Notes under the pieces: generated by a model
What the model saw: the letters and a program-made list of their open reading frames with translations, nothing else
What the model was told of the DNA's origin: nothing
Databases searched by the model: none
In this document: in pieces, positions 7,996-17,361 of the stretch
How the letters are laid out: each line of letters begins with the position of its first letter
How positions within the stretch are numbered: the stretch's first letter is position 1
Translations under genes and position numbers: made by a program
Assembly (NCBI GenBank): GCA_019931185.1
Contig: JAINDK010000095.1
Location: 1-56,442, forward strand
DNA length: 56,442 bases
Direction: 5' to 3'
DNA from: Bryobacter sp. CoA8 C33
GTDB taxonomy: Bacteria; Acidobacteriota; Terriglobia; Bryobacterales; Bryobacteraceae

Positions 7996-9759
7996 TTGAG
8001 CAAAACACCACAAATCACAGTGCTTGACGCGGGTGGCCAGTATTGTCACCTGATTGCCCGCCGTGTGCGCGAAATGGGCGTTTACGCGGAAGTCCGTCCG
8101 AGCGAAACTCCCGCCAGCGAACTCGAAGGACGGCGTGGCATCATCATTTCCGGCGGTCCGGCCAGTGTGTATGAAGTTGGCAGCCCGACAGTCGATCCTG
8201 CCCTGTTTTCCCTTGGAATTCCGGTTCTGGGCATCTGCTATGGAATGCAGCTGATGGCTCATCGGATCGAGGGCGGCAAGGTGATCAAGGGCTCCCGCGG
8301 CGAGTACGGCATGGCTACTCTCGAGACCACGGCCCAAGACCGTCTGTTCGAGGGTTTTCAGCCTGTTTCCGAAGTTTGGATGAGCCATCGCGACCGCGTG
8401 GGAGAAACGCCCGATGGGTTTGTGGCCACGGCCACCACCGCTTCCTGCCCCGTGGCCGCCATGGCCAACGACTGGCAAAAGCTTTACGGAATCCAGTTTC
8501 ATCCCGAGGTTGTGCACACCCAGGGCGGCAAGATCATTTTGGGTAATTTTCTATTCTCGATCGCTGGCTGCGCGCAGGACTGGGAGCCGACCCGCCAGAT
8601 CGAGGAGATCGAGGAAGAAATCCGCCACACCGCCCGCGGGCGCAATGTATTCTTCTTTGCCTCCGGTGGCGTTGATTCCACTGTCGCCTTCTCTCTTTGT
8701 CTGCGCGCTCTCGGCAAGGACCGTGTCCATGCCGCTTATGTCGATACCGGTTTGATGCGTGAAGGCGAGACCGAATTCGTGAGAGAAGTCTTTACCAGCA
8801 TGGCCGGCGATAGCTTCGAGGTCGTCGATGCGCGCCAGCAATTTCTCGCCCATCTCAAGGATGTCGTCGAGCCCGAGACCAAACGAAAGTTGATCGGCGA
8901 GGAATTCGTCGCTGTCCAGAGCCGTGTGCTTGAGACCGGTCACTTTCTCAACGGCAACTGGATTCTCGGACAGGGCACGATTTATCCCGACACCATCGAA
9001 AGCGGTGGCACGGCCAAGGCCGAAGTCATCAAGACGCACCACAACCGTGTGGCCGGCATCCAGCGCCTGGTCGAAAAAGGCCGTTTGGTCGAACCTCTCG
9101 CGCAGCTTTATAAGGACGAGGTGCGCAGCGTTGGCCGGGCCATCGGTCTGCCGGACGCACTGCTCGACCGTCATCCCTTTCCCGGGCCAGGACTTGCCAT
9201 TCGTTGCCTCGGTTCGGCCCGCGTCGAGCCCGCGCGCCGCGCCAGTAGCGGATGGATTTTGCCCGTTTTAAGCGTCGGCGTTCAGGGCGATAGCCGCACT
9301 TACCGGCAGACGCTGGCTCTTGAAAAATACAGCGAAGATGCCTTTCAGGCCGCCACCGAGCTCATCAATCATCTCTCCGATGTCAATCGTGTTGTTGCCT
9401 TCGTAGCCGGCAATCCGGCTCTCGAAAACTATGCGTCCTCCGTATGTGCTGTCGATAGCCTCCGCCTCGAACGCTTGCGCCGCGCCGATGCTATCGTCCG
9501 CCGCCTCTCCGTCGAAAGTGGGTTTGAAGATCGCATCTGGCAATTCCCGATCGTGCTGCTTCCCTGTGGCCTGCCCGGTCAGCCCGACAGCATTGTGCTC
9601 CGCCCCATCGATAGTGTCGACGGCATGACCGCCCGTGCGGTCCCCATGCCCGCCGGTCTGCTCGAGCAGATGAGCCAGCAGCTCCTCACCATCGAGGGCA
9701 TCGCCGCTGTCTTCCACGACCTCACCAACAAGCCACCCGCGACCATCGAGTGGGAGTGA
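7996..9759 (+). CDS. guaA: GMP synthetase (glutamine-hydrolysing), long form
   Basis: GuaA converts XMP, ATP and glutamine to GMP in de novo purine synthesis. The class I amidotransferase domain has the nucleophile Cys in LGICYGMQLMAHR and His/Glu in YGIQFHPEVVHT. The ATP-pyrophosphatase domain has the P-loop FFFASGGVDSTVAF. The dimerisation region begins with RHPFPGPGLAIR and ends with TNKPPATIEWE. At 587 residues it is about 60 longer than the usual bacterial enzyme. Between those two points, LPVLSVGVQGDSRTY comes before LRRADAIVRR, and a second lobe with DGMTARAVPMP follows, which matches the layout of the eukaryotic long form. The start is TTG at 7996; no strong ribosome binding site is visible. 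Confidence 0.96.
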   Translation: MSKTPQITVLDAGGQYCHLIARRVREMGVYAEVRPSETPASELEGRRGIIISGGPASVYEVGSPTVDPALFSLGIPVLGICYGMQLMAHRIEGGKVIKGSRGEYGMATLETTAQDRLFEGFQPVSEVWMSHRDRVGETPDGFVATATTASCPVAAMANDWQKLYGIQFHPEVVHTQGGKIILGNFLFSIAGCAQDWEPTRQIEEIEEEIRHTARGRNVFFFASGGVDSTVAFSLCLRALGKDRVHAAYVDTGLMREGETEFVREVFTSMAGDSFEVVDARQQFLAHLKDVVEPETKRKLIGEEFVAVQSRVLETGHFLNGNWILGQGTIYPDTIESGGTAKAEVIKTHHNRVAGIQRLVEKGRLVEPLAQLYKDEVRSVGRAIGLPDALLDRHPFPGPGLAIRCLGSARVEPARRASSGWILPVLSVGVQGDSRTYRQTLALEKYSEDAFQAATELINHLSDVNRVVAFVAGNPALENYASSVCAVDSLRLERLRRADAIVRRLSVESGFEDRIWQFPIVLLPCGLPGQPDSIVLRPIDSVDGMTARAVPMPAGLLEQMSQQLLTIEGIAAVFHDLTNKPPATIEWE

Positions 9760-9900
9760 TTTTAGCTTCGTTCGGGATGTTCGCGCGGCAGGCTCAGCGT
9801 GCGGTTGCTGGGGCCCCGGGCTGGGATCGTTTCTTTCTTCGTCAATCCTTCATGAGAATTTCACTGGAAACCAACAATCCCCCAATAGTGTGAAGAGTAT

Positions 9901-10380
9901 ATGCTTCCGCGATGGCATTGGAAGGCAGCTACCTTCAGCGCCCTCATCCGTTGTTCGTTGTTCTTCGCCGTGAATGCAACATCCGGCTGGGAAGCCGCCA
10001 GTGGCGCCGCGCTTGCCGAGTTTGCTTATCGATTTGCCGCCTCCGGCTACTACAGCGCGATCACGCAACGGCTCTCGCGCCTTGAGCCGGCCTGGAAGGC
10101 GAATCTGCTCGCCATCCTCGCGCTCCCCCTGCTGCAGCACGCCATTGAGTACGCCATGCACTGGGCCCGTTCGACGCCCCGTCTAAATGCCTCGATTGCT
10201 GTCAGCTACGGCTTCACGATTCTCTCGACGCTGTTCAACCTGTATTCGATGCGGCGTGGATCACTCATCGTAGGTGAGCATGGCCGCCCCGTTATGCAGG
10301 ACATTCTCGCTTTCCCCCAATTGCTGGCGGGCTTTCTGCTTTACGGGCCGCAACAGATTGTCCGCGCCTGTTCACGATGA
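9901..10380 (+). CDS. Conserved hypothetical protein with hydrophobic segments
   Basis: This 159-residue protein has several hydrophobic stretches (LLAILALPLLQHAIEYAM, ASIAVSYGFTILSTLFNLYS, LLAGFLLYGPQQIVRAC), so it is probably an inner-membrane protein with two or three spans. No catalytic motif is recognised. The ATG at 9901 has GAAGAG close upstream. Its stop overlaps the following glycosyltransferase start by four bases (ATGA), so the two are coupled, and a role in surface polysaccharide or lipid glycosylation is a reasonable guess from context only. Confidence 0.7.
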   Translation: MLPRWHWKAATFSALIRCSLFFAVNATSGWEAASGAALAEFAYRFAASGYYSAITQRLSRLEPAWKANLLAILALPLLQHAIEYAMHWARSTPRLNASIAVSYGFTILSTLFNLYSMRRGSLIVGEHGRPVMQDILAFPQLLAGFLLYGPQQIVRACSR

Positions 10381-11611
10381 AATCGCTACATATGACAAAT
10401 GCCTGGCACGCCACCTCCGGCGGCATCGCCACGCACTACCGGTCGCTGCTGGCCGAGGCGCGGCGCACCGGGCGGCAGATGGTCCTGATTGTCCCTGGCG
10501 AGCGGGACTCGCTTGTGGAGGATGGCTCCACCCGCATCTACTCGCTTCAGTCTTCCCCCTCCCCGTTCAACTGCGCATACCGCAGCATCATGCCGGACCG
10601 CTGGCCGGGCGTCAATTCGCGCGCCGTCGAGATCGTGCTCCGCGAGCAACCCGATCTCATCGAGATCTGTGACAAATACAGTCTGCACTACTTTGCCGGC
10701 GCTCTGCGCAAAGGCTATTTGCCGGAGCTTCGCCGCCGGCCAGTGCTGATCGGGCTTTCATGTGAACGCAGGGACGACAACTTGAGCGTTTACCTCACTC
10801 GCCTCCCGGTGGGCCGCGCCTTTGCCCGCTGGTACATGAAGTGGATCTACTTCGCATTCTTTGATCACCACATCGCGCACTCCCATCACGTAGCCAAGGA
10901 ATTGCGTCTTGCTTCCCGCGGGCACATCCGCGAGCGGGGCGTCTGGGTGCGCCCGCCCGGGGTAGATCTGTCCTGCTTTACCACCGCGGCCCGACCCACA
11001 TCGGAACGCTCTTCATCCGACCGTCTGGTGCTCTATGCCGGACGCCTGGCGCCGGAAAAGAATCTCGATCTCCTCGTGGATGCTTTTGCTGAACTCTGCC
11101 GGGATGGCGAAGCCTGGCGGCTAATTGTGGCCGGCGATGGCGTCGAGCGCAAGCGACTTTCAGCCCGCGCGGAAAATCTCTTTCCCGGGCGTTACCTCTT
11201 CCTTGGTCATATCGCCGACCGCGAACAATTGGCAAAACTCTTTGCCAGTTGCGACGTATTTGTGCACCCCAATCCCGCCGAACCCTTTGGCATCGCGCCG
11301 CTCGAGGCCATGGCGAGCGGGCTCGCCTTTGTCGGGCCGAGGAGCGGCGGCATACTGACTTATGCGAATTCCACCAACTCCTGGCTAGCTCCTCCAAGCC
11401 CGCACCCTTCGCCGTCGCGATCCGTCAAGCATTTTCATGCCCGGAAAGGGAAGAAAAACTGCTTGCCGCACAGCAGACCGTCAAACGCTTTCATGCTAAC
11501 GATATCGCAGCCCAATACCTGAGTCTTTACGAGGAGTTCATACGCAAAGGCATTGCCTGCAATCCCGATTTTCTTTCGACACCCGGCTCCTGGCTGGGTG
11601 CTGAGCTTTAG
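10377..11611 (+). pseudogene. GT4-type glycosyltransferase, C-terminal frameshift
   Basis: This is a family-4 (GT-B fold) glycosyltransferase. The N-terminal acceptor lobe reads HMTNAWHATSGGIATHYRSL; the donor lobe has LVLYAGRLAPEKNLDLLVDAF and the signature HPNPAEPFGIAPLEAMASGLAFVG. The reading frame from 10377 continues to a stop at 11522, but after YANSTNSWLA (near 11387) its residues become proline/serine noise. The normal family ending (KPAPFAVAIRQAF, then EREEKLLAAQQTVKRF and AAQYLSLYEEF) is in the frame one base back, ending at 11611. A one-base insertion (or two-base loss) near 11385-11400 is therefore likely. It may be a real lesion or an assembly error; with the shift corrected the enzyme would be about 411 residues and intact. 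Confidence 0.8.
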
Positions 11612-12228
11612 GCCGAAGGCGCGCTCGGCGGCTTCGGTCCGGCTGCCTTATCCTTCTCTTTCGGTTTGGCGGCTGGCACAGCCACCTTTACCGGGCTCAG
11701 AATGATGTGAGCATTTCGCCCTTCGAGTTTGGGCTGACCTTCTACTGCGCCTACTTCTTTGAGGTCCTCGGAAAACCGCAACAGCAGCTTCTTGCCCAGA
11801 TCGACGTGGGCAATTTCACGCCCGCGGAACTGCACCACCGCCTTCACGCGATTGCCTTCCTTAAGAAACCGCACCGCATTGTTTTTCTTGAACTCGTAGT
11901 CGTGATCATCCGTGTTCGGACGGAATTTCACTTCCTTCACCTGGATGATGTGCTGTTTCTTCTTGGCGTCGTGCGATTTCTTCTTCTGCTCGTATTGCCA
12001 CTGGCCATAGTCCATGGCTTTGGCGACAGGCGGCTCCGCGGTGGGCGAGACCAGAATCAAATCCAGACCAAGTTCCTGAGCGCGCCGGATCGCCGCGGGG
12101 GTCGGCATGACTTCCACAACGCCATCGGGAAACACCGCGCGCACTTCTTTTGCGCGGATTGCTTCATTCACGTTCTCTCTGATTTTGGGTAAGCGCCGGA
12201 AGGGAGGTCGATTCGTGTTCGGGAACAT
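11608..12228 (-). CDS. infC: Translation initiation factor IF-3
   Basis: IF-3 binds the 30S subunit, prevents premature 50S joining and checks the start codon. The N-terminal domain includes VNEAIRAKEVRAVFPDG and LGLDLILVSPTAEPPVAKAMDYG; a lysine-rich linker (QKKKSHDAKKKQ) leads to the C-terminal domain with VKEVKFRPNTDDHDYEFK and FLKEGNRVKAVVQFRGREIAH. At 206 residues it has an Ala/Pro/Lys tail of about 25 residues beyond the usual end. The ATG at 12228 lacks a visible Shine-Dalgarno; starts inside the first 18 residues are possible. The usual partners rpmI and rplT do not follow; instead it converges on, and shares stop bases with, the glycosyltransferase. Confidence 0.95.
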   Translation of the reverse strand: MFPNTNRPPFRRLPKIRENVNEAIRAKEVRAVFPDGVVEVMPTPAAIRRAQELGLDLILVSPTAEPPVAKAMDYGQWQYEQKKKSHDAKKKQHIIQVKEVKFRPNTDDHDYEFKKNNAVRFLKEGNRVKAVVQFRGREIAHVDLGKKLLLRFSEDLKEVGAVEGQPKLEGRNAHIILSPVKVAVPAAKPKEKDKAAGPKPPSAPSA

Positions 12229-12281
12229 GCGCTAGAAGGAGGGGACCGTTTCCGGCCGTTGGCAGAAGAAGTTCTGCTTGT

Positions 12282-12335
12282 GGATACAATTAGTCACTAT
12301 TGGCATGCTAACAGAGTTTTTCATTTTTTGTATCC
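12282..12335. repeat. Inverted repeat in infC / sensor-gene intergenic region
   Basis: GGATACAA at 12282-12289 is mirrored by TTGTATCC at 12328-12335, with 38 bases between arms. It sits in the 206-base divergent gap between infC and the PAS/GGDEF/EAL gene, which must contain both promoters. It may be a regulator site or a hairpin; nothing shows which. Confidence 0.3.
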
Positions 12336-12434
12336 TAGTACCAGACCGAGCGTACCAACGAAGTCGTAACGATTGATCTATTTTCTACAAATCCCCAAAG
12401 AGCCGACAATAAAGCGGCTTAGCCCAACGAGTTC

Positions 12435-15400
12435 ATGACAATCACAGCAAGGCCCGGTCTCTGGCTGATCATTCTGATGGTATTCGTGTTTTCTGCGGGA
12501 GCATCCAGCGTAATCTGGGTTTTCTTGCGAGGTCAGGAATCGCGCCGGACCCAAACCCAACTGACCCAGGCTGCCGCCAGTCTGCAGGACCGCGTTCAGG
12601 CTGAGCTCAAATCAGAGGTGTCAGCTCTGGAGAGGATGGCCGGCAAATGGCAGATTCGTCCGGAAATGTCCCGCCTCGAATGGGAGTATGACACACGGCA
12701 GTTGCTCGAACAGCACCCGAGCCTGCTTTCCATTGCCTGGATGGAGTCTGCGCCAGCCCGGAATACACTCAACATCACCTGGTCGCTACCCACGGTTTAT
12801 GAGCCCGCCGTGCTGAAACTTCACGGTCTGATCGAGGACAATCGATCCGACCTCATTACCACGGTTGTCGAGAAGCGTCGCCTTGCTATCTCTAAGCCGA
12901 TCATCGTCGCCGACCGTGGCAAGTCTTTCGCCGTCTATGTGCCCAGTGTTGTCGATGGCCGAATCAAAGGGGCTATCCTGGGTGTCTTTCACCTGCAGGT
13001 GCTGCTCGATTCTGTATTCGACCGTCTTCTCTCGACCGACTACAGCGTTCAGCTTTTCGATGGCGACCAGCAGATCTACACTCGCGGTCTGGCTAAGAAC
13101 TCCGCCTTTGACTGGGAGTATGCAGGGACGCTTGAGGTCTTCTCCGAGCGCTGGCGGCTCCAAATGTGGCCCAGCCCTGATCCCCAGCGTTCCAATGAAA
13201 AACTTGCCGACATGCTGCTGCTCGGCGGCATTCTAGTCTCCCTTGCGCTGAGCGTACTCATTTATTACGTGGCTAAGCACCCCAAGCGAAAATTTATCCG
13301 GCAGGTGAGCCTTGCTCCTGAGGTCCGATTGCGTCCAGAGGACCGTCTCGCCATCCTTGAATCGGTCTTTGCCCAGTTGCCGAATCCGCTGGTTGTTGTG
13401 GAAGCTGAGCCGGCGCCAGGCGCCGGACCACTTTTGCGTTATGCCAACCAGGCATTTTGCCAGCTTACCGGCTACGGCAGGACGGAGATTACGGGCAAAT
13501 CGCCCCGGGTGCTTTTTTCCGCCGAAGCCTTTGCCCAAGCTAAGCTTTCCGGCCCTTTCCGGCTTTCGATCCAGTGCAAGTCGGGCACGATTCTGGAACG
13601 CGAAGTGTTTCCGCATCCGATCCTCGATGATACACAGCAGGCGAGGTATTGGGTGATCTCCCTCGGGGGCGCCACGGGTCCAGCGGCGGAGGCGCCACTC
13701 GAGACGCTTCTGCGCGAGGCTCCGCTTGCCGCCCAGGTTCTCGACGCGCAAGGGCAGGTACTATTCTGGAATGCTCATGCCGAAGCGCTTACCGGCTATG
13801 CCGCCGCCGCGGTCATCGGAAAGCCGACGCCGCTGGGTGTGGAGCATCCGCAGCCGGGCTTTTGGGCTCGGACGGAACTGAATGTGCGGCGCCAGAATGG
13901 AGATCCCCTGCGGTTGCTTGTCTTCACGGCTCCCTTGAACTCTTCCGGCCGGGAACGCTACCTCAGCTTCGCCGTTGACATCACAAAGGACCGGCTGCAG
14001 AATGAGCAACGCGACGCGCGGCTGCGCGCTTTTCATGCCTTGACAGAGCAAGCATCCGACATTCTCGCCATCCTGGATCGCAGTTCCACCATTCAGTACA
14101 TCAACCCTGCCGTTGAGGCCATTCTCGGCATTCAACCCACCGCATTGACTGGATCGCCCGTGCAGGACCTGATCGCCGAAATTCCTCCGGCTGCCAGCGA
14201 CCCTTCGCAATTGCGGCTTCGTCATCACGATGGCGGCTTCCGAAGGCTGGAAAGCAAACTGCTCCCCCTTGAAGGAACGCGACTGTTGCTGCTGTCGGCC
14301 CGCCCTGACCATTCCTTTCCAAGCCTGCTTAGGAAGCTTGACGAACCGATTCTCACCTTCGACCGGGAACAGCGCCTGCTCAGCGCTAACGAGGCCGCCT
14401 TGCGGCTGTTTGGCGTCAGCCTTGAATCGGCGGGCCGGAGTCTGGCGGAATTACTGCCCAATTGGCTGCAGTCCCCGTCCCGCGAGCACATCACCGCCGC
14501 GATTGACCAGAGCGGATCCTGGAAGGGGGAAATTTCCTTTTTCTCTCCGTCTGGACGTGAACTCGTCGTCGAAGCTTCGCTGGCCCTGACAACCGATGGC
14601 GCTCGAATCGTAGCCCTGTATCGAGATATCTCCAGCCGCCGACTGGCCGTCGAGGCGCTTACGCTGGATGATGCAGAGCGCACTCTCAATTTGATCGGCT
14701 CGACCGAAGGGCTATGGGATTGGAACCTGCTGACCGACGAGGTATACTTTTCTCCCCGCTGGCGGGAGATGCTAGGCCTGCGAGGAGACGAGATCGAGCC
14801 AACGCCGAAGGCGTGGTTCACCCGCATTCATGCCGACGACTTACCGGGTGTGCGGCACTCGATTGATTCCTACCTGCGAGGGCACCAGCCGCATCTGGAA
14901 GTCGAATACCGAGCCCGGTTTAGTTCAGGAGACTACCGTTGGATGCTGGCCCGCGCGGTTGCGGTGCGCTCCGAACAGGGACAGCCCCGGCGCCTAGTAG
15001 GTCTACAGATCGATATCCACGACCAGAAGCAACGCGAAGAGATACTTTTGTTCGAGGCCTTCCACGACTCACTCACTGGTCTTGAGAATCGCACATTGTT
15101 CCTCGACCGTCTTGAGGGCTTACTGCTCGGCGGCAGTCCACCGGTCGCACTCGCTTTCCTCGATATGGAATCCTTCTCCTCCGTCAATCGCGATCTGGGC
15201 GCCCGCGGCGGAGACCGGGCTTTGGCCGAGATGGGCCGCCGTTTGCGCGAGACCGTGGCTCCTGGCAGTTACGTGGCCCGGCATGGCAGTGACGAATTTC
15301 TGGTCCTGCTGCCGGCTCCCGCGCGGGAACAGCTCAGTGCACTCAAACTGCTTTGGCAATCCCGGCTTTCCGCCCCCTTCGCCTGGCAAGGCAAGGAAGT

Positions 15401-16259
15401 CAGTATTCATGCCCGGGTTGGCTTCGCACTGTCGGCCGAATTGGAGCCGGGGGCATCCGCCGAAGCATTGCTGCAGGCCGCTACGCGTGATCTAACAGGT
15501 TCGACTGGCGCTACACCCTTGAAATTACCTGCCTTCCCCGCATCTCAATTTCGCGTCTTCTACCACCCCATCATCGAACTCTCCACGGGCGAGATCAGTG
15601 GTTTCGAGGCCCTGCTCCGCTGGCAGCATCCCGAACAAGGACTCCTGGTGCCCGGCCAGTTCCTCCCCGCCGCGGAAGCATCCGGCCAAATCCTCGATAT
15701 GGACCGTTGGATGCTGTCCGAGGCAGTTGCCTGGATTCAGGTGCTCAACGTGCGTCTGCCTCACCCCGAGCCGCTATCGTTGACAGTTAACTTATCGAGC
15801 CGCCACTTCCTGCATGCCGAGGATACGGCCGCTCTCGCCGCCCTGCTTCAATCTTCGCGCTTGGCTCCCTCCAGCCTCCGCGTGGAGCTCAATGATCTGC
15901 CCGATCCAGTACCCCCTGGTTTTCTAACGAATCTCCGCGGACTGGGCGTTCGCTGTAATCTCAGAGGATCTTCCAGCGAATCGCTGCCCGATGCCACCTC
16001 CTTTTCCACCGACCGCATCAAGCTGCCCCGGGCGCTCGTGCGCGGTCTCTCCTCGGGTCGCAATCTAGACAAGGTCCGCGCGATTATCGGAATGGCCCGT
16101 CGCCAGAATCTCCAAGTGGTCGCTGAAGGGGTCGAAACTCTCGAGCAACTCGCCGTTCTACGCGAATTGCAGTGCCACCTCGCCCAGGGATTTTACTTCA
16201 CGCAACCCTCCACGGCATCGGATTCCGAACGCCTGCTTGCCCGTTCTCCCCGCTGGTAG
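12435..16259 (+). CDS. Membrane multi-PAS protein with degenerate GGDEF and EAL domains
   Basis: This 1274-residue protein has a first membrane helix at about residues 9-31, a periplasmic CHASE-like sensor region to about 255, a second helix (LLLGGILVSLALSVLIYYV) and then four PAS-type domains to about residue 860. A GGDEF domain follows (DSLTGLENRTLFLDRL; signature RHGSDEF near residue 950) and then an EAL domain (SGFEALLRW near 1057, LTVNLSSRHF, VVAEGVETLEQL). The GGDEF signature is GSDEF, not GGDEF. In the EAL domain the metal-binding DDFG loop is replaced by CNLRGSSSESL near residue 1174. It is probably a c-di-GMP receptor or a conditional enzyme, not a full cyclase/phosphodiesterase. No strong ribosome binding site is visible. 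Confidence 0.9.
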   Translation: MTITARPGLWLIILMVFVFSAGASSVIWVFLRGQESRRTQTQLTQAAASLQDRVQAELKSEVSALERMAGKWQIRPEMSRLEWEYDTRQLLEQHPSLLSIAWMESAPARNTLNITWSLPTVYEPAVLKLHGLIEDNRSDLITTVVEKRRLAISKPIIVADRGKSFAVYVPSVVDGRIKGAILGVFHLQVLLDSVFDRLLSTDYSVQLFDGDQQIYTRGLAKNSAFDWEYAGTLEVFSERWRLQMWPSPDPQRSNEKLADMLLLGGILVSLALSVLIYYVAKHPKRKFIRQVSLAPEVRLRPEDRLAILESVFAQLPNPLVVVEAEPAPGAGPLLRYANQAFCQLTGYGRTEITGKSPRVLFSAEAFAQAKLSGPFRLSIQCKSGTILEREVFPHPILDDTQQARYWVISLGGATGPAAEAPLETLLREAPLAAQVLDAQGQVLFWNAHAEALTGYAAAAVIGKPTPLGVEHPQPGFWARTELNVRRQNGDPLRLLVFTAPLNSSGRERYLSFAVDITKDRLQNEQRDARLRAFHALTEQASDILAILDRSSTIQYINPAVEAILGIQPTALTGSPVQDLIAEIPPAASDPSQLRLRHHDGGFRRLESKLLPLEGTRLLLLSARPDHSFPSLLRKLDEPILTFDREQRLLSANEAALRLFGVSLESAGRSLAELLPNWLQSPSREHITAAIDQSGSWKGEISFFSPSGRELVVEASLALTTDGARIVALYRDISSRRLAVEALTLDDAERTLNLIGSTEGLWDWNLLTDEVYFSPRWREMLGLRGDEIEPTPKAWFTRIHADDLPGVRHSIDSYLRGHQPHLEVEYRARFSSGDYRWMLARAVAVRSEQGQPRRLVGLQIDIHDQKQREEILLFEAFHDSLTGLENRTLFLDRLEGLLLGGSPPVALAFLDMESFSSVNRDLGARGGDRALAEMGRRLRETVAPGSYVARHGSDEFLVLLPAPAREQLSALKLLWQSRLSAPFAWQGKEVSIHARVGFALSAELEPGASAEALLQAATRDLTGSTGATPLKLPAFPASQFRVFYHPIIELSTGEISGFEALLRWQHPEQGLLVPGQFLPAAEASGQILDMDRWMLSEAVAWIQVLNVRLPHPEPLSLTVNLSSRHFLHAEDTAALAALLQSSRLAPSSLRVELNDLPDPVPPGFLTNLRGLGVRCNLRGSSSESLPDATSFSTDRIKLPRALVRGLSSGRNLDKVRAIIGMARRQNLQVVAEGVETLEQLAVLRELQCHLAQGFYFTQPSTASDSERLLARSPRW

Positions 16260-16275
16260 GCCATACTAATCAAGA

Positions 16276-16449
16276 ATGGCTATCAGTCAGGAACTCCTAG
16301 AAATTCTTATCTGCCCCGCCTGCCGCGGTGAACTGGAACTCAAGCGCGACGGCAGCGGCCTCAAGTGTATCGCCTGCAAGCGTGTCTACCCCATTCGCGA
16401 GGACATACCCGTGATGCTGGTCGACGAAGCGAAGATCGAAGAAGAGTGA
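16276..16449 (+). CDS. Trm112/YcaR-like small zinc-ribbon protein
   Basis: This 57-residue protein begins MAISQELLEILICPACRGEL and has a second pair of cysteines in LKCIACKRVYPIREDIPVML, the four-Cys layout and DIPVML ending of the Trm112/UPF0434 (YcaR) family. The family act as small partners of methyltransferases; in many Gram-negatives the gene sits between msbA/lpxK and kdsB. Here it is directly followed by GT9 and MsbA genes, matching that envelope context. The stop at 16447-16449 abuts the ATG at 16450. Confidence 0.88.
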   Translation: MAISQELLEILICPACRGELELKRDGSGLKCIACKRVYPIREDIPVMLVDEAKIEEE

Positions 16450-17361
16450 ATGATTCGCATTCTTGAGCGCCTGCCCGCGGGCGCGCGCGTCAGCGCGGTT
16501 CGTCTCCGTTCTCTTGGAGACTGCGTCCTGTCCACTCCCGCTCTCCACCTGCTCAAGACCTATCGTCCCGACCTCCGCCTATCCGTCGTCGCCGAGCCTG
16601 CCTTCATCCCGCTGTTTGAAGAGAACCCTGACATCGACGACATCATCCATCCCAGTGCCTCCCTGCTGCGCCACTGGCGTCCGCAATTGGTCATCAATCT
16701 GCACGGCGGGACCCGCAGCCTCGTTCTTACGACGGCTTCGCTTGCCCGCTGGCGCGCCGGTTTTGCTCATTACCGCTACTCCTTCGCCTACAACATCCGC
16801 ATCCCCCGGGCGCAGGAAATTCTCGGCCAGGAGCGCGTCGTGCACACCGCCGAACATGCCGCCAGCGCTATGTTCTATCTTGGCGTCCCCCTCCAGCCCG
16901 TCCCCCGCGCTCGCCTGTTTAACTCCCGCCGCTGGCGCGATTCCCGCTACGCCGTCATTCATCCCTACGCTTCGGCGCCGGATAAAGCCTGGCCCGCGCA
17001 ACGCTTCCATGATGTAGCCGAGTATCTCCGCCGCGCTCTGGGCCTCGAACCCGTTTTTGTCGGCGGCCCCGGCGACGATCCCGCTCCCTTTGCTCCCTGG
17101 CAAGTCGAAATCTCGCGTGATCTCAGGCGCACGAAGTCACTGCTCGCCTCCGCCTCGCTCTTTTTCGGCAACGATAGCGGCCCGGCCCACATGGCTGCCG
17201 CTTTCGGCCTTCCGGTTGCCGTCCTCTACGGCCCCTCCGATCCGGTGGTATGGGCTCCGTGGCGCACGGATTCCGAGGTGCTCCATTGCCCCGCCGGTAT
17301 GGCCGGCATCTCCACCACCCAGGCCGTCGAGGCCCTTGCCCGCTTGAAGGTTGCCGCATGA
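16450..17361 (+). CDS. GT9-family heptosyltransferase-like protein
   Basis: This 303-residue GT-B enzyme belongs to glycosyltransferase family 9, which adds heptose to LPS core at the cytoplasmic face. Visible features are the N-terminal VRLRSLGDCVLSTPALHLLK, the YAVIHPYASAPDKAWPAQRF segment that resembles the ADP-heptose site, and FGNDSGPAHMAAAFGLPVAVLYGPSDP near the C-terminus. It is slightly short for the family (usually 320-360). It starts immediately after the Trm112-like gene and overlaps the MsbA gene start by four bases, giving one envelope operon. Confidence 0.9.
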   Translation: MIRILERLPAGARVSAVRLRSLGDCVLSTPALHLLKTYRPDLRLSVVAEPAFIPLFEENPDIDDIIHPSASLLRHWRPQLVINLHGGTRSLVLTTASLARWRAGFAHYRYSFAYNIRIPRAQEILGQERVVHTAEHAASAMFYLGVPLQPVPRARLFNSRRWRDSRYAVIHPYASAPDKAWPAQRFHDVAEYLRRALGLEPVFVGGPGDDPAPFAPWQVEISRDLRRTKSLLASASLFFGNDSGPAHMAAAFGLPVAVLYGPSDPVVWAPWRTDSEVLHCPAGMAGISTTQAVEALARLKVAA

